A stretch of 64,000 nucleotides of DNA. Origin: CAVUMR01 sp963742715. GTDB lineage: Bacteria; Actinomycetota; Actinomycetes; Mycobacteriales; Micromonosporaceae. The notes beneath the pieces were generated by a model. It ran no database searches, was not told the origin of the DNA, and saw only the letters and a program-made list of their open reading frames with translations. The translations under genes and the position numbers were made by a program. Below, one piece after another: positions 39,710 to 48,637 of this stretch. Numbering within the stretch: position 1 is the first letter of the stretch; the number at the start of each line of letters is the position of its first letter. The stretch spans positions 1,054,001 to 1,118,000 of the forward strand of contig CAVUMR010000002.1 in assembly GCA_963742715.1 (NCBI GenBank), in the 5' to 3' direction.

Positions 39710-41232
39710 CCACCGGCGCGGTCGCTCCGGACGAGAACGAGTTCGTCGACCTGGTACGTACCGGCCGGCGGGTGGTGCCGGTGACCCGGCGGCTGCTGGC
39801 CGACTGCGAGACACCGATCGGCGTCTACCGCAAGCTCGCCGGCGGCCCCGGCACCTTCCTGCTGGAGAGCGCCGAACAGGCCGGTACCTGGTCCCGGTAC
39901 TCGTTCGTCGGGGTGCGCAGCTCCGCCACGCTGACCGAGCGGGACGGGCAGGCGGTCTGGCTGGGCGAGCCGCCGGACGGGGTACCGACCAGCGGCGACC
40001 CGATCGAGGTACTGCGCGAGACGGTCGACGCCCTCGCCTCGGCGCGGGTGGCCGGCCTGCCCACGCTCACCGGTGGCATGGTCGGCTTCGTCGGGTACGA
40101 CGCGGTGCGCCGGTTCGAGCGGCTGCCCGAGTTGGCCACCGACGACCTGCACTTCCCGGACCTGGGGTTTCTGCTGGCCACCGATCTCGCCGCGCTGGAT
40201 CACCTGAACGGCTCGCTGCTGCTGATCGCGAACGGGATCGTTCCGGTCAACGCGGACGACGCCGAGATCCGGGCGGTGTACCACCAGGCCATCGGGCGGC
40301 TGGACGCGATGACCACCGCGCTGTCCCGGCCGATCCCGCCGATGGTGTCCACCGTTGACATCGTCCCGGCCCGGCATGTCGTGGGCCGGACCCCGGACGG
40401 GGGGTACGCCAAGGCGGTGGAGGTGGCCAAGGAGGCCATCCGGGCCGGCGAGTGCTTCCAGATCGTCCCGTCCCAGCGGTTCGAGACGGACACCGACGCC
40501 GACCCGCTGGACATCTACCGGGTGCTGCGGACGACCAATCCGAGCCCGTACATGTACCTGCTCCGGTTCGGTGAGACGCCCGGCTACAGCGCCTTCGATA
40601 TCGTCGGCTCGAGTCCGGAGGTGCACGTCAAGGTGACCGGGCGCCAGGCGTTGCTGCACCCGATCGCCGGCACCCGGCCGCGCGGCGGCGATCCGGACGA
40701 GGATGCCCGGCTCGGCGTCGAGCTGCTCCACGACCCGAAGGAACGCGCCGAGCACGTGATGCTGGTCGACCTCGGTCGCAACGATCTCGGCCGGGTCTGC
40801 GTGCCGGGGACCGTGCACGTGCCCGAGTTCGCCACCGTCGAGCGGTACAGCCACGTCATGCACATCGTGTCCACGGTGGTGGGCGAGCTGACCGCGGACC
40901 GGTCCGCGTTCGACGCGCTGGTGGCCACGTTCCCGGCCGGCACCCTGTCCGGCGCGCCGAAGGTACGGGCAATGGAGATCATCGAGGAGCTGGAGCCGAC
41001 CCGGCGGGGGCTGTACGGCGGCACGGTCGGCTATCTCGACTTCGCCGGCGACCTGGACATGGCGATCGCGATCCGCACCGCGCTGCTGCGCGACGGGCGG
41101 GCGTACGTGCAGGCCGGCGCCGGCGTGGTGGCCGACTCCGACCCGACGACGGAGGACGCCGAGACCCGCAGCAAGGCCGCCGCCGTCCTGTCCGCGATCG
41201 CGTCCGCCGAGACCCTGCGACCGGCCCGATGA
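39706..41232 (+). CDS. trpE: Anthranilate synthase component I
   Basis: Chorismate-utilising enzyme making anthranilate with the glutaminase subunit (not in this window). The 508-residue protein has the N-terminal tryptophan feedback motif LLESAEQAGTWSRYSFVG, GGMVGFVGYDAVRRFE, FQIVPSQRFE, the active-site HPIAGTRPRG and LVDLGRNDLGRV, and AGTLSGAPKVRAMEIIEELE then AIRTALLRDGRAYVQAGAG. The GTG 39706 overlaps the hisI stop, and the stop overlaps the membrane protein start. Whether it is feedback-inhibited rests on the intact LLES motif. Confidence 0.95.
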   Translation: MTTGAVAPDENEFVDLVRTGRRVVPVTRRLLADCETPIGVYRKLAGGPGTFLLESAEQAGTWSRYSFVGVRSSATLTERDGQAVWLGEPPDGVPTSGDPIEVLRETVDALASARVAGLPTLTGGMVGFVGYDAVRRFERLPELATDDLHFPDLGFLLATDLAALDHLNGSLLLIANGIVPVNADDAEIRAVYHQAIGRLDAMTTALSRPIPPMVSTVDIVPARHVVGRTPDGGYAKAVEVAKEAIRAGECFQIVPSQRFETDTDADPLDIYRVLRTTNPSPYMYLLRFGETPGYSAFDIVGSSPEVHVKVTGRQALLHPIAGTRPRGGDPDEDARLGVELLHDPKERAEHVMLVDLGRNDLGRVCVPGTVHVPEFATVERYSHVMHIVSTVVGELTADRSAFDALVATFPAGTLSGAPKVRAMEIIEELEPTRRGLYGGTVGYLDFAGDLDMAIAIRTALLRDGRAYVQAGAGVVADSDPTTEDAETRSKAAAVLSAIASAETLRPAR

Positions 41233-41897
41233 CGGCCGATCCCGAACCCGTGACCGGCGTACCCGTCGACGAGTCGGGCACCGGGCCGGCCACCGAGCCG
41301 CAGGGGCCCGAAACGCGGGGGCCTGAAGCGTGGCGGCCCGAAACGCGGCAGCCCGGTCGGCGCGAGCTGGTGCTGGCGGTACTGGCCTGCACGGCGGGTG
41401 CCGCCCTGCTGCTGTACGCGGCCAGCCGTACCTGGGCGACCGAGGTGGCCGCCCGGCCGGCGCCGCTGCGGCCGGTACGCACCGAGCACACCGGTGCCGG
41501 GCTGGTACCGGCGCTGCCCGCGCTCGGCCTGGTCGCGCTGGCCGGCGCCGGCGCGCTGGTGGCGACCCGGCGGTACGGCCGGCTGCTGGTGGGACTGGCG
41601 CTGGTGCTGCTCGGAGTGGCCGCGGCCGCCGGCAGCGGGTACGGCCTGACCCGGCTCGACCGGTACGCCGAGCACGGTGGCCCGGCCTGGCCACTCCTGG
41701 CGCTGGTCGGCGGGTTGGTCGTCGTGGCGGCCGGCCTGCTCGCGGTGGTACGCGGGCGCGACTGGCCCACCATGGGCGGCCGGTACGAGCGGGCCGGCAC
41801 GCGGTCGAAGGCGCCGGCCGGAGCCTCCGGACCGGACGACGCGGCCGGTACCTGGGACGCGCTCGACCGGGGCGAGGACCCCACGGTCGGCAATTGA
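41229..41897 (+). CDS. Trp-operon associated membrane protein (TIGR02234 type)
   Basis: A 222-residue membrane protein with a disordered ~45-residue N-terminus and four hydrophobic segments: about 46-64 (ELVLAVLACTAGAALLLYAA), 90-110 (LVPALPALGLVALAGAGALV), 115-135 (LLVGLALVLLGVAAAAGSG) and 152-172. Position directly after trpE matches the actinobacterial Trp_oprn_chp family, whose function is unknown. ATG overlaps the trpE stop. The C-terminal ~45 residues are hydrophilic. Confidence 0.85.
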   Translation: MTADPEPVTGVPVDESGTGPATEPQGPETRGPEAWRPETRQPGRRELVLAVLACTAGAALLLYAASRTWATEVAARPAPLRPVRTEHTGAGLVPALPALGLVALAGAGALVATRRYGRLLVGLALVLLGVAAAAGSGYGLTRLDRYAEHGGPAWPLLALVGGLVVVAAGLLAVVRGRDWPTMGGRYERAGTRSKAPAGASGPDDAAGTWDALDRGEDPTVGN

Positions 41898-41991
41898 TGC
41901 GACGTACGCCACACCTCGCCGGGGCGGTGTCCCGACCCGCCGTCGGCCCCGCTCGCCGACACCCGGGCGCGGCGGTGGTCGTCTCGTCCCC

Positions 41992-41997
41992 TACCAT
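41992..41997 (+). promoter_or_regulatory. Possible internal promoter before trpC (-10 TACCAT)
   Basis: In the 133-bp gap between the membrane protein and trpC, TACCAT fits TANNNT, 34 bp before the GTG. A good SD (GGGGAG at 42019-42024) follows. No clear -35. Otherwise nothing is visible in this gap. Confidence 0.3.
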
Positions 41998-42030
41998 CGG
42001 CCGCATGGCACCGCACGAGGGGAGTCCGCG

Positions 42031-42840
42031 GTGAGCGTCCTCGACGAGATCCTCACCGGCGTCCGTGACGACGTTGCGGCGCGTCAGGAAAGGATCCCGT
42101 TCGAGCGCATCAAGAAGCTCGCCTCCATCTCGCCCCGGCCCATCGACGCGCTCACCGCGCTGCGGGCACCGGGGGTCGGCGTCATCGCCGAGGTGAAGCG
42201 CTCCTCCCCGTCGGCCGGCAAGCTGGCCGAGATCCCCGACCCGGCCGAACTGGCCGGGCAGTACGCGTCCGGTGGCGCGCGCTGCGTGAGCGTGCTGACC
42301 GAGAGCCGGTTCTTCGGCGGCAGCCTGGAGGATCTCGACGCGGTACGGGCCGCGGTGCGGGTGCCGGTGCTCTGCAAGGACTTCGTCGTCTCGTCGTACC
42401 AGGTGCACGAGGCGCGCGCGCACGGTGCCGATCTGGTTTTACTGATCGTCGCCGCGTTAGAGCAGAACGTGCTGGTCGGGCTGCGTGAGCGGATCGAGTC
42501 GCTCGGCATGACCGCACTGGTGGAGGTACACGACGAGGCGGAGGCCGACCGCGCGCTGGAAGCCGGCGCGAAGGTGATCGGCGTGAACGCCCGCAACCTG
42601 CACACCCTCGAGGTCGACATGTCGGTGTTCGAGCGGGTCGCCCCGGGGCTGCCGAGCACTGTGCTGAAGGTGGCCGAGTCCGGGGTGCGCGGCACCCACG
42701 ACCTGATCCGGTACGCCGCGGCCGGTGCGGACGCGGTCCTGGTCGGCGAGGGTCTGGTCACCACCAAGAGCCCGCGCGACGCGGTCGCGGAACTGGTCAC
42801 CGCCGGCAGTCATCCGGCCACGCCGAGGCCGGCGAGGTGA
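42031..42840 (+). CDS. trpC: Indole-3-glycerol phosphate synthase
   Basis: (beta/alpha)8 enzyme closing the indole ring from CdRP. The 269-residue protein has VIAEVKRSSPSAGKLAEIPD with the phosphate/catalytic lysines, VSVLTESRFFGGSLEDLDAV, VPVLCKDFVVSSYQVHEAR, LLIVAALEQNVLVGL, ALVEVHDEAEADRAL, VIGVNARNLHTLEVD and AESGVRG. GTG at 42031, with GGGGAG upstream at 42019-42024. It is monofunctional, with no fused trpF. The stop overlaps trpB by 4 nt. Confidence 0.96.
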   Translation: MSVLDEILTGVRDDVAARQERIPFERIKKLASISPRPIDALTALRAPGVGVIAEVKRSSPSAGKLAEIPDPAELAGQYASGGARCVSVLTESRFFGGSLEDLDAVRAAVRVPVLCKDFVVSSYQVHEARAHGADLVLLIVAALEQNVLVGLRERIESLGMTALVEVHDEAEADRALEAGAKVIGVNARNLHTLEVDMSVFERVAPGLPSTVLKVAESGVRGTHDLIRYAAAGADAVLVGEGLVTTKSPRDAVAELVTAGSHPATPRPAR

Positions 42841-44072
42841 CCGGCTCATCAGCTGAGCCGACCTCCGCCGACCCGTTCAGCGGCCACTTCGGCCGGTACG
42901 GCGGAAGGTTCGTGCCCGAGGCGCTGGTCGCCGCGCTCGACGAACTGGACGTCGCCTACCGCAAGGCGATGGACGACGACGAGTTCGTCGGCACGTTCGA
43001 GCGGATGCTGCGCGAGTACGCCGGCACGCCGAGCCTGCTCTACGACGCCACCCGGCTGTCCGCGCACGCGGGCGCCCGCATCCTGCTCAAGCGCGAGGAT
43101 CTCAACCACACCGGCGCGCACAAGGTGCGCAACGTGCTCGGACAGGCGCTGCTCACCAAACGGATGGGCAAGCCGCGGGTGATCGCGGAGACCGGCGCCG
43201 GCCAGCACGGCGTCGCGACCGCCACCGCGTGCGCGTACCTCGACCTCGAATGCGTCGTGTACATGGGCGCCGAGGACACCCGCCGGCAGGCGCTGAACGT
43301 GGCCCGGATGCGGCTGCTCGGCGCGACCGTCGTACCGGTGCACACCGGCTCGCGCACCCTCAAGGACGCGATCAACGAGGCGCTGCGGGACTGGGTGACC
43401 AACGTCGACAACACGCACTACCTGCTCGGTACCGCCGCCGGGCCGCATCCGTTCCCGGCGATGGTGCGCGATTTCGCCCGCGGTATCGGGGTGGAGGCGC
43501 GGCAGCAGTGCCTGGACCAGTTCGGTGGGCTGCCGGACGCGGTCTGCGCCTGTGTGGGCGGCGGGTCGAACGCTATCGGCGTGTTCCACGCGTTCATCCC
43601 GGACGAGGACGTACGGCTGTACGGCTTCGAGGCCGGCGGCGACGGGATGGACACCGGCCGGCACGCCGCGAGCATCACCGGCGGTGGCGTCGGGGTGCTG
43701 CACGGCGCCCGGACCTACCTGCTGCAGGACGCGGACGGGCAGACGATCGAGTCGCACTCCATCTCGGCCGGGCTGGACTATCCGGCGGTCGGGCCGGAGC
43801 ACGCGTGGCTGCACGACACCGGGCGGGCGACGTACCAGCCGGTCACCGATGCCGAGGCGATGGAAGCGTTCCAGCTGCTCTGCCGTACCGAGGGCATCAT
43901 CCCGGCGATCGAGAGCGCGCACGCGCTGGCCGGCGCGCTGCGGGTGGTGACGGACCTGACCGACACGCTCGGCCGGCCGCCGACGCTGCTGGTGAACCTG
44001 TCCGGCCGCGGCGACAAGGACGTGGCCACCGCCGGGCGCTGGTTCGACCTGCTGGACGAGGGTGCCGAGTGA
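42837..44072 (+). CDS. trpB: Tryptophan synthase beta subunit
   Basis: PLP enzyme joining indole and serine. The 411-residue protein begins with a short variable stretch and then FGRYGGRFVPEALVAALDEL. The PLP lysine is in LKREDLNHTGAHKVRNVLGQ (Lys near 96). GAGQHGVATATACAYLDLE, the PLP-phosphate loop CVGGGSNAIGVFHAF, and ESAHALAGAL follow. All catalytic parts are intact. GTG overlaps the trpC stop and the stop overlaps trpA, so alpha and beta are translationally coupled. Confidence 0.97.
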   Translation: MTGSSAEPTSADPFSGHFGRYGGRFVPEALVAALDELDVAYRKAMDDDEFVGTFERMLREYAGTPSLLYDATRLSAHAGARILLKREDLNHTGAHKVRNVLGQALLTKRMGKPRVIAETGAGQHGVATATACAYLDLECVVYMGAEDTRRQALNVARMRLLGATVVPVHTGSRTLKDAINEALRDWVTNVDNTHYLLGTAAGPHPFPAMVRDFARGIGVEARQQCLDQFGGLPDAVCACVGGGSNAIGVFHAFIPDEDVRLYGFEAGGDGMDTGRHAASITGGGVGVLHGARTYLLQDADGQTIESHSISAGLDYPAVGPEHAWLHDTGRATYQPVTDAEAMEAFQLLCRTEGIIPAIESAHALAGALRVVTDLTDTLGRPPTLLVNLSGRGDKDVATAGRWFDLLDEGAE

Positions 44073-44863
44073 GCGTTGCGGCGGCGTTCGAGGCTGCCCG
44101 GGCGGACAACCGCGGGGTACTGGTCGGGTACCTGCCGGCCGGCTTCCCCAGCGTCTCGGATGGCATAGCGGCATCTCGGGCCATGGTGGACGCCGGAGTG
44201 GACGTCGTCGAGATCGGCTTCCCGTACTCCGACCCGGTGATGGACGGACCGGTCATCCAGGCAGCGGCGGAACGGGCGCTCGCCGCCGGTACCCGTACCG
44301 CGGATGTCCTGCGTACGGTCGAGGCGGTTGCTGCAACCGGTGCTCCGACGCTGGTCATGACGTACTGGAACCCGGTCGAGCGGTACGGGGTGGACGCCTT
44401 CGCGCGGGATCTCGCCGCGGCCGGGGGAGCCGGGCTGATCACTCCCGACCTGCTGCCGGACGAAGCCGACGAGTGGCTCGCCGCGAGTACCGCGCATGAC
44501 CTGGACCGGGTGTTCCTGGTGGCGCCGAGCTCCACCGACCAGCGGCTGGCCCGTACCGTCGCGGCCTGCCGGGGATTCGTGTACGCGACCAGCGTGATGG
44601 GCGTGACCGGCGCCCGGGAGGCGACCAGCCAGGCGGCACCGGCGCTGGTGGAGCGGGTGCGCGCGGTGACCGACCTGCCGGTCGGGGTGGGTCTCGGGGT
44701 CCGCGACGGTGCGCAGGCGGCGCACACCGCCCGCTACGCGGACGCGGTGATCGTGGGCAGTGCGTTGGTGGGTTGCCTGCTGGACGCGCCCGACCCGACC
44801 GCGGGCATCGAACGGCTGCGGGCGTTGACGGCTGATCTCGCCGCCGGCGTCCGCAAGCGCTGA
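44069..44863 (+). CDS. trpA: Tryptophan synthase alpha subunit
   Basis: Barrel lyase releasing indole to TrpB. The 264-residue protein has VGYLPAGFPSVSD, the catalytic Glu in DVVEIGFPYSDPVMDGPVIQ, VMTYWNPVERYGVDAFARDL, LITPDLLPDEADEW and FVYATSVMGVTGAR with DLPVGVGLGVRDG. GTG at 44069 overlaps the trpB stop. A convergent Nudix gene ends 6 nt after its stop, without an evident terminator between. Confidence 0.96.
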   Translation: MSVAAAFEAARADNRGVLVGYLPAGFPSVSDGIAASRAMVDAGVDVVEIGFPYSDPVMDGPVIQAAAERALAAGTRTADVLRTVEAVAATGAPTLVMTYWNPVERYGVDAFARDLAAAGGAGLITPDLLPDEADEWLAASTAHDLDRVFLVAPSSTDQRLARTVAACRGFVYATSVMGVTGAREATSQAAPALVERVRAVTDLPVGVGLGVRDGAQAAHTARYADAVIVGSALVGCLLDAPDPTAGIERLRALTADLAAGVRKR

Positions 44864-44869
44864 CCAGGG

Positions 44870-45349
44870 TCAGCTGACCGCCGACTCCACCGCTTCGGGG
44901 ATCTCCGGCTCGGCTTCCCGGTGTACGTCCCGCAGCACCCCGGACCGGCCGGCGATCGCGTCGCGTACCGCGACCTGCGTGGTCGCCGTCATCGGGCTGG
45001 GCAGGTCGTCCGGGGAGTACCAGCTCAGCCGGCTGATCCGCCCCGGCGCCTGCACCGCCGGCTCGCCGCCGTCGATCTTGGCCCGGAACGCGTGTACGAG
45101 GACATCGGGGAGATGCTCGCCGCATCCGTTGCCGGTGAGGTTGTAGATCCCGACGAGGTCGACAACCTCGATCTCCAGACCGGTCTCTTCCCGGATGTCC
45201 CGGATCACCGCGTGCACCGGGCTCTCCATGTCGCGGATCCTGCCGTGCGGCAGGCCCCACAGGCGGTGTCCCTGGCTCTGCTGGCAGAGCAGCACACGGC
45301 CGTCGGCGTCGGAGATCACCGCCGCGACCGCTCCTGTTAGAGAATTCAT
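44870..45349 (-). CDS. Nudix hydrolase family protein
   Basis: A 159-residue Nudix protein. The Nudix box reads GRIRDMESPVHAVIRDIREE, which fits GX5EX7REUXEE except that the first Glu of REUXEE is Asp (RDIREE); the metal-binding EE is kept. Strands before it (VAAVISDADGRVLLCQQS) and after it (VVDLVGIYNLTGNGCGEHLP) are typical. Substrate unknown. The ATG lies 6 nt after a minus-strand -10 TAGGCT (45356-45361), a leaderless arrangement. Confidence 0.87.
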   Translation of the reverse strand: MNSLTGAVAAVISDADGRVLLCQQSQGHRLWGLPHGRIRDMESPVHAVIRDIREETGLEIEVVDLVGIYNLTGNGCGEHLPDVLVHAFRAKIDGGEPAVQAPGRISRLSWYSPDDLPSPMTATTQVAVRDAIAGRSGVLRDVHREAEPEIPEAVESAVS

Positions 45350-45355
45350 GTACGG

Positions 45356-45361
45356 AGCCTA
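45356..45361 (-). promoter_or_regulatory. -10 element for the leaderless Nudix gene
   Basis: TAGGCT on the minus strand, 6 bases before the ATG at 45349. It matches TANNNT spacing for leaderless mRNAs. Confidence 0.45.
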
Positions 45362-45411
45362 GAGGCGGGTGGGCCAGCGAGCTACCGCATCGCACCGGTA
45401 CGTTGTCAGCC

Positions 45412-46485
45412 GTGAATCTCGCCACCATCCCCAGCCCCACCACATCCGTCTGGCACGTCGGGCCCCTGCCGTTCCGGGCGTACGCGGTCTGCATCGTGCT
45501 CGGCATCATCGCCGCGTGCGTCATCACCGAGCGCCGACTGCGTAAACGGGGCGCTCCTGAGCTGACCGTGCTGGATATCGCCGTCTGGGCGGTACCGGCC
45601 GGCATCATCGGCGCCCGGATCTATCACGTACTCACCGACCCCGAGCTGTACTTCGGCACCGGCAAGGACGCGGTGCGCGCGCTGTACATCTGGGAGGGCG
45701 GCCTCGGCATCTGGGGCGGCATCGCCGGTGGCGCGTTGGGCGCCTGGTACGCGTGCCGCCGCAAGGGCATCCCGTTCCGGATCGTCGCCGACGCGGCCGC
45801 GGTGGGTCTGCCGGTCGCCCAGGCCATCGGCCGGATCGGCAACTGGTTCAACAACGAGCTGTACGGCCGGGGCACCGACCTGCCCTGGGGCCTCAAGGTG
45901 TACCGCCTGGACAGCAACGGTCAGGCGATCACCGACGCGACCGGAAAGCCGGTACCGCTGGAGCAGCTGCACCACCCGACGTTCCTGTACGAGTCGCTCT
46001 GGGACATCGGGGTGGCGATCCTGGTACTGCTCGCCGACCGCCGGTACAAGCTCGGCAAGGGTCGCGCGTTCGCCCTGTACGTCGCGGCGTACGTGGTTGG
46101 CCGGTTCTGGGTCGAGACGCTGCGCAGCGACCCGGCCAACGACTTCCTCGGCCTGCGGGTCAACGGCTGGGTCAGCATCATCGTGTTCGTTCTCGCGGTG
46201 TTGTACCTGGTCCGGGTGCGTGGACCGCAGGAGATCCTGGTGGCCGACGAGGACGGCACGCTGCGTCCGGTGCCGACCGGTACCCGGGTGACCGCGGCCG
46301 AGGAGGGCACCCGGGTGACCTCCGCGGATGCCGAGCCGGACGCCGGCGCGGATGCCGACCCGGACGGTGACGCGGTCGGCGACCCGCCGGCGGCGACCGA
46401 CGATCCGGTGGACGCCACCGACGAGTCGGAAAGCGCCGCGAAGAAACCGAACGACGAGGCCAAGGAGCCGGCGAAAGCCGACTGA
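45412..46485 (+). CDS. lgt: Prolipoprotein diacylglyceryl transferase
   Basis: First enzyme of lipoprotein maturation. It transfers diacylglycerol from phosphatidylglycerol to the lipobox Cys and precedes LspA in the pathway. The GTG at 45412 gives 357 residues; an upstream TTG at 45403 overlaps a -10-like TACGTT and is less likely. It has seven hydrophobic helices and the signature AIGRIGNWFNNELYGRGTDL, with LPFRAYAVCIVLG near the start and HPTFLYESLWDIG later. The last ~75 residues are an acidic cytoplasmic tail (ADAEPDAGADADPDGDAVGD). A strong hairpin follows the stop. Confidence 0.95.
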   Translation: MNLATIPSPTTSVWHVGPLPFRAYAVCIVLGIIAACVITERRLRKRGAPELTVLDIAVWAVPAGIIGARIYHVLTDPELYFGTGKDAVRALYIWEGGLGIWGGIAGGALGAWYACRRKGIPFRIVADAAAVGLPVAQAIGRIGNWFNNELYGRGTDLPWGLKVYRLDSNGQAITDATGKPVPLEQLHHPTFLYESLWDIGVAILVLLADRRYKLGKGRAFALYVAAYVVGRFWVETLRSDPANDFLGLRVNGWVSIIVFVLAVLYLVRVRGPQEILVADEDGTLRPVPTGTRVTAAEEGTRVTSADAEPDAGADADPDGDAVGDPPAATDDPVDATDESESAAKKPNDEAKEPAKAD

Positions 46486-46506
46486 CCGTCTCAGGCACAA
46501 TCGCCC

Positions 46507-46542
46507 GTCGGGGCACGTAGCGGGTTCGCTACGTGCCCCGAC
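46507..46542. terminator. Bidirectional terminator hairpin between lgt and the GNAT gene
   Basis: Perfect 16-bp stem GTCGGGGCACGTAGCG with loop GGTT, located between convergent lgt (ends 46485) and the minus-strand GNAT gene (ends 46573). No U-run, but stem length and position fit a terminator for both strands. Confidence 0.85.
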
Positions 46543-46572
46543 CGCGTGAGCGGGGAGTGTGGGCCGGCCCGG

Positions 46573-47439
46573 TCAGAGTTCGGCGATGCACGCGGTGGCG
46601 ATCCGGCGGAACCCGATCCGGGCGTACACCCGGGCCACTGCCTCGTCCCCGGCGGCCATGAACACGATCTGGTCGCCGTGCTCGACGGCGTCCCGGGCGA
46701 GCGCGTGGGTCACCGCGGCGCCGAGGCCGCGCCGCCGGTACGCGGGCAGGGTCGCGACGCCGACGATCTCCGAAACCCCGCCGGTCTGCTGCAGGCCGCC
46801 CGCGGCGAGCGCGCCCTCGGTGTCCGACGTGGCCAGCGCGTGCGCGCTGCGGTGCCGCGCCGCCCGGATCGCCTCCTCGGCCACCTTCTGCTCGTCCAGC
46901 AGCTGGTACGCCGCGTCCCGCTCGGCGGTACCGGCCGTACCGGTGGCCGTACCGGGCAGCTCGAACCCGAGGTTGGCTACCGTCCGTACCAGCGAAAACT
47001 GTTCGGCGAAGGCCGGATCGGCCGGGTCCAGCACGGTGACGGTGACGCCGGGCGGCGCGGGTGCGGGTTCGACGACCAGCGGCTCGAGCACCATCAGCGG
47101 GCAGAACCGCACCGGCAGTCCGGTCGCCTCCACCGCCGCGGCCAGCTCCGGGTTGAGGTCGTGCACCCACTCGAACGCCTCCGGTGCCCCGGCCTCGCGC
47201 TGCCGGGCCCGGACCGCGTCGACGTCTGCGACGGTGGCCGGCGGGGCGCCCGCGGTCGGGCGGGCGTAGTACGGAAAGCCGGGCCCGTTCCGGAGGAACA
47301 GGGCGAGCGGGCCGAAGTCCTCGGCGCGCGCCGCGTCCCGCGGTATCGCGTCGTAGAAGACTTCGATCCGGGCGAGCAGCTCGCGGTCGGCCGCGGTGGC
47401 GGCGGGTGGCACGGTCCCGATGGGCGCTGGGGGCTTCAC
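46573..47439 (-). CDS. GNAT-family N-acetyltransferase
   Basis: A 288-residue protein with a GNAT fold in the C-terminal half. The acetyl-CoA loop motif is VATLPAYRRRGLGAAVTHAL (R/Q-x-x-G-x-G/A pattern RRRGLG), followed by VFMAAGDEAVARVYARIGFR. The N-terminal ~140 residues (DAARAEDFGPLALFLRNGPG, AFEWVHDLNPELAA) look like a second, degenerate GNAT-like domain. Substrate unknown. The GTG start is at the complement of 47437-47439. Confidence 0.82.
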   Translation of the reverse strand: MKPPAPIGTVPPAATAADRELLARIEVFYDAIPRDAARAEDFGPLALFLRNGPGFPYYARPTAGAPPATVADVDAVRARQREAGAPEAFEWVHDLNPELAAAVEATGLPVRFCPLMVLEPLVVEPAPAPPGVTVTVLDPADPAFAEQFSLVRTVANLGFELPGTATGTAGTAERDAAYQLLDEQKVAEEAIRAARHRSAHALATSDTEGALAAGGLQQTGGVSEIVGVATLPAYRRRGLGAAVTHALARDAVEHGDQIVFMAAGDEAVARVYARIGFRRIATACIAEL

Positions 47440-47545
47440 GCGCCGAACCCTAGTCGCAGGGGTACGCCGGCTCGCCAGGTTTTCGCCGCCGCGCCCACCA
47501 CGCGGCGTGACCGCCCCCGGCGGACAGTCGCCGCGCCGGTGGGTG

Positions 47546-47583
47546 TATATCCTGGGCTGACCGCCGGTTGAGCTATGTCAACC
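47546..47583 (+). promoter_or_regulatory. Promoter and inverted repeat before the epimerase gene
   Basis: TATATC/TATCCT at 47546-47553 is a candidate -10. Downstream lies an inverted repeat GGTTGA-gctatg-TCAACC (47566-47583), about 43 bp before the start. The rest of 47440-47625 shows nothing else. Confidence 0.4.
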
Positions 47584-47625
47584 ATGGCGCATACCTCGTA
47601 ACACAATCGATGGGAGATGCGGAGC

Positions 47626-48621
47626 ATGCCCAAGGTCGACGCCGTCGTCACCGGCGCCGGAGGGTTCATTGGTGGACACCTCGCCAAGACGCTGCTGGCC
47701 GAAGGCAAGACCGTGCGTGCCGTGGACGTCAAGCCCCTGGACGAGTGGTACCAGGTGCACGACGCGGCGACGAACGTGGTCGGCGACGTGTCCCTGCTCG
47801 AGACCTGCCGGGAGGCACTCGACGGCGGTGCCGGCGAGGTGTACAACCTCGCGGCGGACATGGGCGGGATGGGCTTCATCGAGGCCAACAAGGCCGCCTG
47901 CATGCTCTCTGTGCTGGTCAGCACGCACATGCTGGTCGCGGCCAAGGAAGCCGGCGTGGACCGGTTCTTCTACTCCTCGTCCGCGTGCGTGTACGCGGCT
48001 GACAAGCAGACCGACGCCGACGTCGTGGCGCTGCGCGAGGAGGACGCCTACCCGGCGATGCCCGAGGACGGGTACGGCTGGGAGAAGCTGTTCAGCGAGC
48101 GGATGGCCCGCCACTACCGCGAGGACTACGGCCTGGCCACCCGGGTCGGCCGGTACCACAACGTGTACGGCCCGAACGGCACCTGGATCGGCGGCCGGGA
48201 GAAGGCGCCGGCGGCGGCCTGCCGGAAGATCGCGATGGCGGTACTGACCGGCGACAAGAACGTGGAGATCTGGGGCGACGGGGAGCAGACCCGGTCGTTC
48301 ATGTACGTCGACGACTGCGTCAAGGGCTCGATGATGTTGACCCGCAGCGACTTCGTCGACCCGATCAACATCGGCTCGGCGGAACTGGTCAGCATCAACC
48401 AGCTCTACAAGATCGTCCAGGACATCGCCGGCGTGGACATCAACTACTCGCACGTACCGGGCGCGCTCGGCGTACGCGGTCGCAACAGCGACAACACGCT
48501 GATCCTCAAGGAGTTCGGCTGGGAGCCGTCGACCCGACTGGCCGACGGTCTGGAGCGGACGTACCGCTGGATCTACGACCAGGCGAAGGCGAAGCTCGAG
48601 GGCCGTTCCTACACCAACTGA
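47626..48621 (+). CDS. NAD-dependent sugar epimerase, GDP-mannose 3,5-epimerase-like
   Basis: Extended SDR enzyme acting on nucleotide sugars. The 331-residue protein has the NAD motif VVTGAGGFIGGHLAKTLL, the Rossmann DVKPLDEW, the GME-type active-site stretch FFYSSSACVYAADKQ, catalytic Tyr-Lys in GYGWEKLFSERMARHY, and RVGRYHNVYGPNGTW, SFMYVDDCVKG and INIGSAELVSINQ. The overall pattern is that of plant and bacterial GME-like proteins, so epimerisation of GDP-mannose is the best guess. Start ATG 47626 is supported by GGGAG at 47612-47616; ATG 47617 is also in frame. The WecG-type gene follows after 16 nt. Confidence 0.87.
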   Translation: MPKVDAVVTGAGGFIGGHLAKTLLAEGKTVRAVDVKPLDEWYQVHDAATNVVGDVSLLETCREALDGGAGEVYNLAADMGGMGFIEANKAACMLSVLVSTHMLVAAKEAGVDRFFYSSSACVYAADKQTDADVVALREEDAYPAMPEDGYGWEKLFSERMARHYREDYGLATRVGRYHNVYGPNGTWIGGREKAPAAACRKIAMAVLTGDKNVEIWGDGEQTRSFMYVDDCVKGSMMLTRSDFVDPINIGSAELVSINQLYKIVQDIAGVDINYSHVPGALGVRGRNSDNTLILKEFGWEPSTRLADGLERTYRWIYDQAKAKLEGRSYTN

Positions 48622-48637
48622 CGGCGAGCCGGGACTG

